A stretch of 64,000 bases of DNA from Scleromitrula shiraiana (Eukaryota > Ascomycota > Leotiomycetes > Helotiales > Sclerotiniaceae): NCBI GenBank assembly GCA_028455995.1, contig JABELC010000001.1:3398501-3462500 (forward strand), in the 5' to 3' direction. Of the stretch, positions 21,131 through 31,817 are shown piece after piece; the first letter of the stretch is position 1; each line of letters starts with the position of its first letter. A model generated the notes under the pieces. It was not told where the DNA came from, ran no database searches, and saw only the letters and a list, made by a program, of their open reading frames with translations. Both the position numbers and the translations under genes were made by a program.

Positions 21131-22971
21131 ATGGCTGCTGAAACTCCGGTATTGAATGGTGGACCAGGGGAAAGAAATGCAATCGGTATTTCTTTTGGAA
21201 ACTCCAACAGTTCGATCGCATATACTGTAGATGATAAGGTTGAAGTTATTGCCAATGAGGATGGTGGTGAGTAACTATGGAAATACTCTGGCATAGTGAG
21301 GGGTAAATTGATTGACTTTGTTGGTAGATCGTCAAATCCCTTCCATTTTATCTTATATCCATGGTGATGAGTACTATGGTCAACAAGCCAAGCAACAACT
21401 CATTCGTAACAGTCAAAACACTGTTGCCTATATCAGAGATTTCCTTGGACAAGAGTATGTGATCTCATGGTTCAGTTCCTAGTTTTGCTTTGAGAAATGC
21501 TAATATACCGTTCTCACTCCATAGTTTCAAGTCGATAGATCCCACCCACTGCCACGCATCAGCACATCCTTTGGACCACGAGTCTACCATTGCCTTCAAA
21601 ATCCAAGATAAAGAAGAGGGTGAACCATCCATAATTTTTGTCTCAGAGGTAGCAGCTCGTTTGATTCGCCGTCTTGCTCAATCAGCTTCGGACTATACTG
21701 GCAAGAAGATCAACTCTGCTGTTATCACAGTTCCAACAAACTATTCTGAAAAACAAAAGGCCGCATTGACAAAGGCTGCAAATGATGCAGGTCTCGAGGT
21801 TCTACAACTCATTCATGAACCAGTTGCTGCTTTGTTGGCATATGACGCAAGACCAGAGAGCAAGGTTGCAGACAAGAACGTGATTGTTGCGGATCTTGGA
21901 GGAACTCGCTCAGATGTTGCAGTGATTGCATCAAGAGGAGGAATGTACACCATTTTGGCTACTGCACATGATTACGAATTTGCCGGTGTTCACTTGGACA
22001 AGGTTCTCATGGACCACTTCTCAAAAGAATTCATTAAGTGGAACTCGATTGACCCCAGAGAAAATGCTCGAAGTCTCGCAAAATTAAAGTTGGAATCCGA
22101 GGCCACCAAAAAGGCACTCAGTATCGGAACAAATTCTAATTTCAGTGTTGAGAGTTTGGCAGAAGGTATTGATTTCACATCCACAATCAACAGATTACGA
22201 TACGAGACAATTGGCCGAAAGGTGTTCGAAGGATTTAACAGATTGATTGAGGGTGTCGTTAAGAAGGCTGGACTTGATGTTTTGGAAATCGATGAGGTTA
22301 TACTTTCCGGTGGTACCTCTCACACACCTAAAATCGCATCCAACGTTCAATACCTTTTCCCCAAGGCTACCGTTCTTGCACCATCCACAACCCCCACAGC
22401 CATCAACCCTTCGGAATTACAAGCCCGTGGAGCCGCATTACAAGCGTCTCTCATTCAAGAGTATGAAGCCGAAGATATTGAGCAATCTACTCACCCCGCT
22501 GTTACCGCTGTACAACATCTTACACATGCTATCGGTGTACTTTCAATCTCTGGAGACTCTGAGCAAGGTGTTTTCACCCCCATTGTTGCCGCCGAGACTG
22601 CTGTTCCAGCACGCCGAACCATCCAAATTGCCACCCCTAAAGACGGTGGTGATGTTTTAGTCAAGATTGTTGAGGGTGGATCATACATTAAGGTCACAAA
22701 GCCCGAACCTAAACCTAAATCAAACGGCGCCAAAGTAGAAGATGCAGGCTCTGATGACTCAGAAGAAGAAGACAGTGATGAAGAGGAAGAGGAATTACGC
22801 GAGAAGGTGTGGAAGGTCGGAAATGTTCTCGCAGAGGCTGCAATCAAGGGTGTTAAGCAGGGTGGTAAGGTTGAAGTTATGATCAACATTGCCAAGGATT
22901 TGGCTGTTACAGTAACTGCACGTGAGGTTGGAGAGAAAGGAGGTGTTAGAGGAAACTTGACAGCTCCTTAA
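21131..22971 (+). CDS. SSZ1: Ribosome-associated Hsp70 SSZ1 (RAC complex)
   Basis: Three exons (21131-21266, 21328-21454, 21525-22971) join in phase to 569 aa. The N-terminus NAIGISFGNSNSSIAY is the Hsp70 phosphate-binding loop in the modified form of SSZ1. Further landmarks are INSAVITVPTNYSEKQK, LIHEPVAALLAY, VIVADLGGTRSDVAV and EVILSGGTSHTPKIASNV. The substrate-binding part is degenerate, as in SSZ1, and contains an acidic insert (DDSEEEDSDEEEEE, residues ~490-505). SSZ1 pairs with the J-protein zuotin to form the ribosome-associated complex, which stimulates Ssb-type Hsp70 on nascent chains in the cytosol. The GTAGAT and ATAGTTT acceptors and GTGAGT/GTATGT donors are clear. Confidence 0.93.
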
Positions 22972-23688
22972 TTTATGGAACGAAATTACGATGATGCCAA
23001 TACAATAGACTCGTTTGTGGGACGGCTATAGATATTTGACCTTTTTGGTCAATTGATAGAATAAAATACAAAATAAAAGTTTTTAATCTCAGGCCTTTAT
23101 GGCTGCGCTTCACAGGAACGTCTTGCTAGAGCTCATCATAACACGAGATCTAGGTGTTCTGTCCTGCAAGAATCAGTATTTCATGATTCACATAATATAC
23201 CCGTAAGAAATCAGAAACGATGAATTGTTGAAGTAGACTCCAAATTGTCAGGAGTTAGAATTACCGTACTATCTTATCACTAGGTTTTTGAAGACGTTGA
23301 TTTGATAGTTATTATATACAATTCAACACACAATATGCTTCTGAGTATTCATACCCAAATATTCAGATATTGAATAAGATCCAGTGTTTTACTTGGTCCC
23401 TTATATCAACCATATTTTATTAGCACTTCAATGTAGTGTTTCTATTTCTCGGCCTTTCCACATGGTCTCATGTACTGCAGACTTACTGTAAAATGATAGT
23501 CTGGTACGGATGGTGTTGCGTTTTGGTTACTTCTTGGATAGCTTCATCTGTTCAGGACAAGTTGTCCGTGGTGCTATTTAATCTTTCTGCTTTCTGACCT
23601 TTCCATGTCTTCTTGAAACATTTTATGAGAAGAATTTCCAAGTCGGCAACACTGTGTATTTTGTCCACTTGTTAACGCAATCGCAATC
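22972..23688. other. Intergenic region after SSZ1
   Basis: About 700 AT-rich bases. The beginning should hold the SSZ1 3' UTR. No gene or repeat recognised. Confidence 0.5.
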
Positions 23689-24384
23689 ATGGAAAACTAT
23701 CCCGAGGGGCCGGAAGACCTCCAGTACCCAATGTGTTCTCATCCTTCTGTCCCTATGGATTTCAAGAATCTTGTTCCATACGCACATCGATATGTCGACC
23801 TTGTCTTCGCGGTACAATATTACACTAAACGCTATAAAAACATCCAAAACCTTGACGAGAGACAGATAAAAGCAATCTAGCGTTGGAGAACAGAGGATAT
23901 TTTCAAGTTCGGCCCCAGTCATGCAACACGATATACAGACTAGGCGGTCATGGATGCTGGTTTCCTCCTCTTTGACGATCTTTTCTTCGGCGGAACTCTC
24001 CGAAAAGATACCGTGATCTCAGTAATACAGTCTTCAGCGGAGGATTATACTCGCCCAGGTTTCGTTGCCGCAGGCCGAACATTTGAGCCTCAGTATGGCC
24101 AACCTCATTTTCTCATCAAAACATGGAGTGAGGCTTTCAAGGGACCACCCAAAAGAAGAATTGAGGATATGATAGAGACATTGATCCATGAGATGTGCCA
24201 TGTATTTTTTATGTAGTATGCTTGCATAGATGGAGATTGTGATGATTTCCGGTTCGATTGGGAAGGCCTGGGAGAGGGAGGGCATGGGGCTTGTTTTTTG
24301 GATGTGCAATATATCATTTACAAAATGGCAAAGAGCAAAGAAGTGATGCACTTCAGGTACGAAACTCTTGTTTGCGAGTTGTAA
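23689..24384 (+). pseudogene. SprT-like zinc metalloprotease-type protein, interrupted by in-frame stops
   Basis: One reading frame encodes a recognisable fungal SprT-like protein but is cut by TAG at 23878-23880, TAG at 23941-23943, TAG at 24214-24216 and TAA at 24382-24384. Between the stops: MENYPEGPEDLQYP; RWRTEDIFKFGPSHATRYTD; MDAGFLLFDDLFFGGTLRKD, with GRTFEPQYGQPHF, then ETLIHEMCHVFFM, which contains the HExxH zinc-binding motif; YACIDGDCDDFRFDWEGLG with GEGGHGACF. The order (fold lead-in, HEMCH, Cys pair, GGHG) fits SprT domains. No GT-AG intron removes the third stop without deleting conserved residues; the last TAA overlaps a GTAAGA and could be intronic. All TAG stops are one C-to-T change from CAG. 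SprT-type proteins are often DNA-protein crosslink or uncharacterised metalloproteases. Confidence 0.75.
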
Positions 24385-24897
24385 GAGACTCATCCTTACA
24401 TGGTCGATTTCGGAAGATGGAAGATTAACAGATTTAAATTTAAGATCCTCAAAGGTCTTATATCAGTATCGGAATGGTATGATAAACGTTACGATAAACG
24501 TTATAAAAACCCGGCTAGTTGATATGGGCCATCTCCAAAACTTCATTTGCTCTACATATTGAGTTTTTTTGGCAGATTTTTGAATTCCACCGGTTTGGAT
24601 TTTTGTTACCGAGAATCTATTGGGCGGAATTGGGCAGATGGTTAACAATGGATGGTTGGAATGTGGACAGTCCTTCAATTCCACCGCAAATAGATTAATT
24701 AGTTACAATCAATACGTTCTCGTCATAATCTCTCCATTTTGCCTTATAATTTTTTCTTATTCTTTTTATTCGTGTAATTATGACACTCTTGTTCTACTCT
24801 GTGAGTACATGGCTAATACTCCAAAATGTGCCATTCTTTTATATATATTCCGAAAAATAGCAAATTTTGAAGATTTACGATATTGGGCAATTCAAGA
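24385..24897. other. Region between the SprT-like pseudogene and the orphan membrane protein
   Basis: About 500 AT-rich bases. The SprT-like frame reads on past its last stop for some distance, so decayed coding sequence may extend into the left part. The right end is the promoter of the next gene. Confidence 0.4.
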
Positions 24898-26412
24898 ATG
24901 TCATCTCTAAGACCAAGAGATCGTAGTACCAATGGTACTACGAACGATGAATACCAACAAACCCCAAGACGAAGGATCAGCCTAAGAGACATATATAACG
25001 AAGATCCTAATCATCCTTTGCGGACAGAGCCACTTTCTCCACCCAGATCTCCTCCATTATCGCCTCCGTATCGAGTGAGAATCATACAGCGTGAAGATTG
25101 GTTGTGGCTTGCGACTGCGCTATTTTTTGCTGCCTTCATTTTCATATATACGCTGTCATTAAATGATGAAAAAGAGCCCAGATTCAAGTTTACAGGTCCC
25201 AAAATTGACGGTGTCGGTCCTTCCGAGTTAACTAAGATACCAAATATGTACTCTGAAATTGCATCCAACATCCCATTCAGAAAATTTAATGATTGGTATA
25301 AACCTGTATGGGACAGCACATTATATAAAAACCGGGATATCATTCACCACATAGAAAGAGGGGTCGGATCGCCAAAAGAAAACCTTCATAATCGTCTTCG
25401 AGAGATTGATTACGTTCTCCAGGATATCCGTGAACAAACTTCTTCGTATCTTCAAGCACTTGACGATGTTTTCGATGGTATGAAATCTTTATCGACTGAA
25501 TTAATTAATGATTTGGATCAAATTAGAGAGGGTCAGAAAACGGAGACAAAAGGACTCTCGGAATGGTACCCTGGTAGATTGGTCCATACGAAATACTTTG
25601 ATCAATCGATGGGTCCCAGTATCAACTCTTCCTCGTGTCTATTCTTCAAATGTCATCCACAACTCGAGACAGTTCGACGTGTTTATGCAAAATACTTGTT
25701 ATCGCTATCATATCCAAATTCCGCTATTAAGCACAGAGTGGTACCAATAACAACAGCAATTCATTTGGGTGAAACCTTGGGAGATAGGATTGAATATGTT
25801 CAAAATTCAAGTCGTAAAACCGAAAAGTATTTCCATGTTCAGATCGAGAAGTTTCGAAATGAAGAAGTCAGAAGCGATAAGAAATGGCGGGACGCTGCTA
25901 ATAGAGAATTCACCCATAAAGGCCAGAAAGGGAAAGATTATATTATAGAAAAAGCACAACATTGGATCAAAAATGACTTTGATAGAGCTCGAAATTCACG
26001 TTCACAATGGCATTGGGGATTACTCAGAGCCGTCGACTCTACTCTCAACCAGCTCATTTTCGTTCAATCTCGAACTTTGGAACTATTCGAAACTTTGTTG
26101 AACTTGAACAATAAGATGCTAGATCAATTTACTGTGGAAGACCATATCGTTGCTTTCGATAAGGCAATGAATAATTTCAATTATCATTACATCAAGATGA
26201 AAGCCAATAAGGCTGCGGCGAAAATTGTTGTACATAGGAGAAAAAATGGACCTGTGATAGAATTCTTGCGATGGTTACTCGAAGGGCCATATCCCGAAGA
26301 GGATTTCCCCCCTCGACAGAAAGTGTGTTTAGATACATCATGGGGGTGTCCAGAGAAAGGTGAAGTTGAGGAAAGTTGCCCTAGACAGGATTGGAGACTG
26401 ATGTATGATTAA
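24898..26412 (+). CDS. Orphan single-pass membrane protein with coiled-coil-like regions
   Basis: Single exon, 504 aa from ATG 24898 (MSSLRPRDRSTNG); the slightly earlier frame opening is a TTG. Residues 1-65 are basic and Pro/Ser-rich (SPPRSPPLSPPYR). Residues ~68-88 form one hydrophobic segment (WLWLATALFFAAFIFIYTL). The remaining ~415 aa are mostly charged, helical sequence (LREIDYVLQDIREQTSSYL, FETLLNLNNKMLDQF), with a C-terminal Cys cluster (VCLDTSWGCPEKGEVEESC). There is no signal peptide, so an N-in/C-out or tail-facing topology is likely. I recognise no family. Codon use and length make it a credible gene, probably lineage-specific. It follows the SprT-like pseudogene on the same strand. 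Confidence 0.7.
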   Translation: MSSLRPRDRSTNGTTNDEYQQTPRRRISLRDIYNEDPNHPLRTEPLSPPRSPPLSPPYRVRIIQREDWLWLATALFFAAFIFIYTLSLNDEKEPRFKFTGPKIDGVGPSELTKIPNMYSEIASNIPFRKFNDWYKPVWDSTLYKNRDIIHHIERGVGSPKENLHNRLREIDYVLQDIREQTSSYLQALDDVFDGMKSLSTELINDLDQIREGQKTETKGLSEWYPGRLVHTKYFDQSMGPSINSSSCLFFKCHPQLETVRRVYAKYLLSLSYPNSAIKHRVVPITTAIHLGETLGDRIEYVQNSSRKTEKYFHVQIEKFRNEEVRSDKKWRDAANREFTHKGQKGKDYIIEKAQHWIKNDFDRARNSRSQWHWGLLRAVDSTLNQLIFVQSRTLELFETLLNLNNKMLDQFTVEDHIVAFDKAMNNFNYHYIKMKANKAAAKIVVHRRKNGPVIEFLRWLLEGPYPEEDFPPRQKVCLDTSWGCPEKGEVEESCPRQDWRLMYD

Positions 26413-26965
26413 TTCTTTACTCTGCTAGAGTATGAGTTACCAAAGCTACGATGCATGATTGAAGTTATCCAAGGGTGCTCTGAAATCCTACAGAATGTTT
26501 TCACATCTAAATTTAATTTAAGTGGCAATCAGTTGAGCTTGATGTCAATATCTCATATCATTTTTCATCCGCAAGGCATCATTATATCCTTATTATTACC
26601 TTAGCTAAGCGTATTTATTTGGCATTTTCGATTGAAGTGTCAGATTTTGGTAGTACGTCGCTAGGAATTTCTTTATCTGACTGCTTTCTTGTAGGTTCTA
26701 TTCTCCTAGTCAAATCATTTTTACTTGAGTTGTTGAGTTTCGTGTTCTGCCGAATGATTTGATTTTGATCATGACTAGATCTTGATCACCTATACTATTA
26801 CATTATTTCAAAATTGATATTATTAGCTGGTGATATCGAAATTATTCTAACGTGCCTCAATGGCTACTGGACACTACTTGGTGGTACGGTCATAGCATAA
26901 AATCCTTGGGTACTTCCAAAGAAGATTATCACTAGTATCAATACCAACCTCAGTGGTGAACTTGT
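26413..26965. other. Intergenic region after the orphan membrane protein
   Basis: About 550 AT-rich bases with no gene seen, leading into the degenerate direct repeats. Confidence 0.45.
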
Positions 26966-27115
26966 GGGATACTCAAATACAAAAAGTTAGTATTGATCCT
27001 CCAAAACTAGGATTTATTTCCAAATTCAAGTGTGTTATGATTTATTTCAGATTTTGATATAATTCATGACTTGTATTCTTTCAGACTTCGACTAATTAGG
27101 AGCTGCCCTCACAAT
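26966..27115. repeat. Degenerate direct repeat, copy A
   Basis: Starts GGGATACTC and continues TAGTATTGATCCTCC, ACTAGGATTTATTTCC, and so on, into GGAGCTGCCCTCAC. It matches the segment at 27548-27712 in the same orientation over about 150 bases, roughly 65-75% identical by eye, with many transition differences. Identity was not computed. Confidence 0.6.
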
Positions 27116-27539
27116 CTTTGAAGAAAACAAAATAATCATCTGTAGAGTAGGTATCTCTTTCAATTGCTCCGGCGAATGTATCTGGAATACAATATTGTGG
27201 GATAAGACCTAGGCTACATGACAATGGTTCTAATTCTCTTGATGTAGGGGCTGGGATCACGACATCTGAGCCATCACTAAGTTTTTCTCTCCCATGAATT
27301 GATACTGCTTGGGTTACTGAGGAGTGGAGTGTCGATTCATCTACCGCGAATTGGGATTAGTCTACTGGATAAAGACGTATATGTGCGCCCCGAACGAAGA
27401 GACTGCGGCGGTCGCTATGGTGGACAGGTGACGATTCGACCAACTTGATCATGACGCAAAGTTCTGTACTATTTGCAAGCTCGTCACCTAGATGCTTTGC
27501 ATACTTCCTAAGATAGTACAAGACTAGCAGCAATGTCAA
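27107..27539 (-). pseudogene. Decayed coding sequence of unknown family between direct repeats
   Basis: On the minus strand a frame from about 27539 reads to TAA at 27357-27359 (VRGAHIRLYPVD then stop). It then stays open in the same frame for about 83 more codons (QFAVDESTLHSSVTQAVSIH, then VVIPAPTSRELEPL, SLGLIPQYCIPDTF, DDYFVFFKDCEG) to TAA near 27106. One internal stop in an otherwise protein-like frame suggests a former gene; CAA-to-TAA would explain it. No family recognised. Its end lies inside repeat copy A, and copy B lies just upstream, consistent with a tandem duplicated gene. Confidence 0.4.
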
Positions 27540-27547
27540 TTTCGATT

Positions 27548-27712
27548 TCGGGACACTCTATCGAAAACCTTGGTATTGATCCTCTAGAACTAGTTTTTAC
27601 TTCTACATTTAAGTACATGATTATTGATTTTAGATCTATATTTTAGTATAGCTCGCTTGCAATGATCTAGAATTCGGTTATTTAGGTGGCACGCACAAGG
27701 GGATTATCTCAT
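27548..27712. repeat. Degenerate direct repeat, copy B
   Basis: Starts GGGACACTC and continues TGGTATTGATCCTCTAG, ACTAGTTTTTACTTC, into GGTGGCACGCAC, paralleling copy A at 26966-27115 in the same orientation. Confidence 0.6.
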
Positions 27713-28119
27713 AAGAACACAAAAAGACTAAAAACAACAACGTCACAACAAGTTTCATACTAAAAACGGTTTTAATTGAGTTATAATTTAGTTTTAACAC
27801 AAACTTTATTAATGTTCAATAAATTTCGACCAATCAATTTGACAGTGATAACGCCAAGAGACTGAATATCGCCATTGACTTATATAGCCCAGTGATTCTC
27901 AAAAAGTAACTAATATCCAAGGCACATAGATCCAAAGCAGGTATAAGATAAAATGACAGACCTCCCCATCCAGTTTTGGTTTTTACTTGAAGAAAATTCT
28001 CGTTTTTTACTTCTCACTTATTGATAATTTACCGATCTCTTGAACAATACAAAGATCCTGTATATCAATCATTATTCTCACAGAAGTTTATTACAGAAAC
28101 AAAGAACTAAATCATCAAT
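27713..28119. other. Promoter region of the Cys-rich gene
   Basis: About 400 AT-rich bases. The left part may be a further, unrecognisable copy of the decayed repeat unit. The last ~100 bases look like a fungal leader. Confidence 0.4.
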
Positions 28120-28775
28120 ATGCCTCGACCAGACTTCTCCAGTTCTCAAGCTCTCTTAGCTCTTCGAGAGGACCTACGAACAATGGATAGTTTCGTACAT
28201 AGGGAAGGCGTTAATGCCACTAAGAACCAATGGACCTTCGCCAATAAGGACCGTATCCTGCAACTACATTCTTCTAAGGAGGAAGGCCCCATATTCGCAA
28301 GGTATGTTTCTACTTCATAGACCCATTTCTTCTCTACAGCTAATCTGAAATCGATGTAGGCAATGCGATGGTTGTCTGCTGTGGTTCAAACATTGCATGT
28401 TTTCAAAAGGCCAGCGGAAAATGGACGCTTGTGTATGTATCAAGATATTAGAATTAATTCCATCTTAGAATCCATGACATGCTAATAGGATTTTAGTTTT
28501 GCAACTGGTGTGCTTTCGAAGGTGATATGTGCCATGAGATGGACGTTTTGAACCACGTTCATTGCAACAAAGACGGCAAGAAGCGATGCGGGACAAGCTA
28601 TGGCAGCTTGATTCCTCCTGCAGAGGCTACTAAACCTGCTGTTATCCCAGAGGCAAGAATCGAGGATGTTCCTGTCGTGGTGCCTCAGTTCACCTTAAAT
28701 AAGAAGATGACGCAGAAAGAGAGAAAGGCAGCCGCAGCGGCTCACAGAGCAGCACAGAAAGTGGATATATGGTAG
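28120..28775 (+). CDS. Cys-rich hypothetical protein, probable zinc-binding
   Basis: Three exons (28120-28301, 28360-28432, 28497-28775), with introns of 58 and 64 bp, join in phase to 177 aa starting MPRPDFSSSQALLALRED. The first ~60 aa are helical and charged. Exons 2-3 carry a Cys/His cluster: QCDGCLLWFKHCMF, then DACFCNWCAFEGDMCHEMDV, then HVHCNKDGKKRCG. The spacing (CxxC, Cx6-7C, CxC-xxC, later C/H) suggests one or two zinc sites but matches no textbook finger I can name. The tail is Pro/Val-rich and ends in a Lys/Ala helix (QKERKAAAAAHRAAQK). Related uncharacterised proteins may be common in Sclerotiniaceae, which I cannot verify here. A DNA- or RNA-associated role is only a guess. Confidence 0.72.
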
Positions 28776-30000
28776 TATCGACTTGGTGGTCTTAACTGAT
28801 GGTTAAACTCCACATTATTGTCAGTTAAACACTCGAGACAACCCAAATATCCGAAAAGCAGACCTCGTACTGTGCTGGAACTATACGACAATGCTACAAT
28901 TCCTCTTCCCGCTGGTGATCCCTGCCTATTATATCGCTATAACATCTCCTTCATACTCGCTTCGGTGAACCTCGTGCTCGTATTGCGCTTGGAGTTATGG
29001 GACTCAGAATTTAAAACCTAGAAGTAAGCATATGCCTAATACCAAGAACACAGCCCGCAAGCCTGTGATGAATTCGAAATCTGACAACAATGCAGTTCGT
29101 GCCACCACTACCCACACAGAAGCAGGCTTGAAAGTTGAGCAATTCTGGTGATACATCATGCTTGTCACCTTCTTTCTAACACTTCCGCAACATTCGCTTT
29201 CCGTTCGGGCCGTTCTCTCCCTTTCTCCGTTGAATCTCGGCAAAATCGTTCTCGCTGCTATGGGAACAAAAGAAACAATCTCCTATAGATACGCTCGGGA
29301 AGCGATTCTGAATGAACTAAAACTAAGGATGTGGATGATTTTAGGGGAAATGGGGGTCATAATTACTGTTGATCAAATGGGAGGGAATCAAAAATGGAGG
29401 AAAGATCTAATCTGTAAATAGCTTTCTACGCGCAGGTAATACAGCAATTTGTGAACATATGCAGATATGCTAACTTACTGCAAGTCCCTCACTTCCTAAC
29501 CCTACCCGGCGCACCAAGAAATCATTATGGGCAACGATTCGAGCAGGAGTTGAGAGATATACCATGTAATCTCCCGAAGGAGAGAGACTTCAACCCAGAT
29601 GGAAAATTTTGAAGAGCGGTAGATGAAGAAATCTTACGAGCATTCCTTGTACAGACAAAGATTGTGGAAACTCACGCTGAATGAGTCACTCTCTAGAGTA
29701 TCGTTAGATAGTTCTCGTTGAATACAATGTAAGGTTTCTAAATTGATCACATAATATGTAACTTGAATCCATAATATACTTGAAGCGATTAAAATCACTG
29801 TAATGATCACCAGAAGTTGCATTAATTCATCCATGATCTTCAGTCAACCAGATGAATACTATAGTTTTTAACTTGGTCTTAAACAATTCAACATTTTAAG
29901 CATCGTGTGTGCGACCTGATAGATGATCTAAATGTAATAATTCACACTATATCATAATTCCGGGGATATTGTAACTCCAGCGTAGTAGAAGATTTCCATC
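28776..30000. other. Gene-poor region
   Basis: About 1.2 kb. Several frames of 40-87 codons exist (for example 29034-29153 and 29158-29421) but none has splice support, a recognisable domain or agreement in frame. I do not call a gene. The Cys-rich gene's 3' UTR lies at the left. Confidence 0.4.
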
Positions 30001-30697
30001 CTAATTCAGTATTGTAGCATTTGGTTCTCTAACCATCCAGCTTCTCTCATAATAACCTTCCCCACCATGTTCTGCAAGGTCAATTCCAACACTGCTTTTC
30101 TCTATGCACCCAGCTTTTTCATAAAACCCTTGGCTCTTGAAGTACTTGTTAACCAAATTCTAGTTCCCATTTCATCTGCTTTCATCTTTCCCCACCTTAG
30201 CAATGTCTCTCCTACTCCACGTTTCTGGTATGCCGGATCTACAAAACAGAGTATGAGATCTGTTCAAATATCAGCAATCATTAAGTTGATCGATGTATTC
30301 CAAACCCACACATATCTGTAGTTTGATTATAATCTCTCGCCTTTATATCTTTCAATTGCTCAGATTTCAACATGAATAAAGAGACATTCAGCCCATCTGG
30401 CAGAGTCCAGACATCCTTCTTTGTTTTCAATTCCTCACAAATATCCATTTCCTTCTTTTTCTTCAAACTGGGCATCCTCCACATTGCATATCCGGCAACT
30501 TCACCGTCAATTTCCACTTTGATCGTTACGTGCACATCATTCTGTAAGGGATCTAGTAGATGATGGGCTGCAATGGTTTGGGATTCTTCCGCTGTCTTCT
30601 CCCAAACAACTTTATATGCAGAATCACTGGCGAATGCTCGGTTTGTGATTTCTGCTAAAGTGGAGATGTCGCTCGGTTCTGCTAGAGAGATGTTCAT
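30001..30697 (-). pseudogene. GNAT-family N-acetyltransferase with a frameshift
   Basis: The start MNISLAEPSDISTLAEITNRAF is typical of fungal GNAT acetyltransferases. A 50-bp intron (30260-30309, GTGGGT...AACAG) joins in phase to LILCFVDPAYQKRGVGETLL, which contains the acetyl-CoA-binding Q/RxxGxG/A motif, then IWLTSTSRA. At about 30122-30133 (G3T4 tract) the coding moves to another frame: GFYEKAGCIEKSSVGIDL and EHGGEGYYERSWMVREP, ending at TAG 30001-30003. Both halves fit the family and only a one-base shift separates them. As written, the protein would stop after about a dozen wrong residues, losing the C-terminal strand. It could be a real pseudogene or a homopolymer error. Divergent to the Upc2-like regulator. 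Confidence 0.78.
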
Positions 30698-31817
30698 CTT
30701 TGTAGTCACTATAAAAGTTTGTAGGTTAAGCTTGAAAGATGACAGCGGATGAAAGGTGGGGTTCAGAAGAAGCTTTCATCAAGCTGACTTGGGAGATGAG
30801 ATTTATGAGTCAGCGTGAAATCATCAGGTAAGATACATTGTACGCAAACAATCCTTCCACGAATTATTTATCATAAGCTTACTTGCGTCATATTTAACGT
30901 AATGAAGCTTTCGAGGATTCAACTATGATCCCTCATACCAATCAATAATAGGGCTAAACATGAGGTGCAACTAAAAAAGACTAATTTCATATAAATGAGT
31001 AGAATCAATGAATATCTACTTACCTATATGTTTTCTTAACTTGTAGATTACGCAAGGCACGTGAAGTAAAACCTTTCTACTCGAGAACCCGAAGAGCGAT
31101 GAGATAATGGCATCGTAGATTGGAAGAAACTCTATTGATATATGAAGAATGAAATAAGCGAGAGTGAAGCATAGGCAAGACGAATACCGAGAACAACTAA
31201 GCAGTATTCTTGACCGAAGAAGAGATAATAACGTGCCATTTTATAGAACATAATAGGAAGACATCGGATATAGTAAGCAGTTCAAGAGAGAAGTTTCAAC
31301 TTTGAAGACTTTTAAATTTCTTGGCTTTCCGCGATGATATAAGACTTGTTGTCTAAAATCAATGATTTCAACAACTCCCAGTACTTGCCTTGGCCTCTAG
31401 CAAGGCCCAAAAATACCTAACATACAACCTGCTTGATATCATCAAAACATACTCTCAAGTTAATGGGGTCATGAGTATAAAGGCACAGTCCCAGGGTTTC
31501 ATTTGCATGACAACGGCCAGCAGGATGATCTTTTGGAATAACCATGGGTCCAGTCCAGATCTAGATTGTTTTCTCTCGAATGTTGATGACTCAGCTCTGA
31601 TAGCATAGATGAATTATGCGCTAACTAATGATGGTTTGGTGCTCATATTAGTAGTATCTTGGCACCTCCGTGTCGGTTTCACTTGACCCCACCAGCACCA
31701 CCATGTATCTTGTAAACGAGGAGATCTAGACATCAATTTGATATTAATTGATTCTCTAGATATTATATAGGAGATGTCGTCAAGTCTTGAATTAACACAA
31801 CATTTAGAATAGACAAG
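30698..31817. other. Intergenic region between the GNAT and Zn2Cys6 genes
   Basis: About 1.1 kb between divergent genes, so promoters for both. No gene supported; a 72-codon frame at 31390-31608 is probably chance. Confidence 0.45.

Noticed and set aside
27107..27539. LTR retrotransposon remnant, suggested by direct repeats around an ORF
   Set aside because: No gag/pol motifs, no TG...CA ends and only ~150-bp repeats. Tandem gene duplication fits better.
29158..29421. 87-codon hydrophobic frame after the Cys-rich gene
   Set aside because: No homology pattern, no splice partner and surrounding frames disagree; treated as chance.
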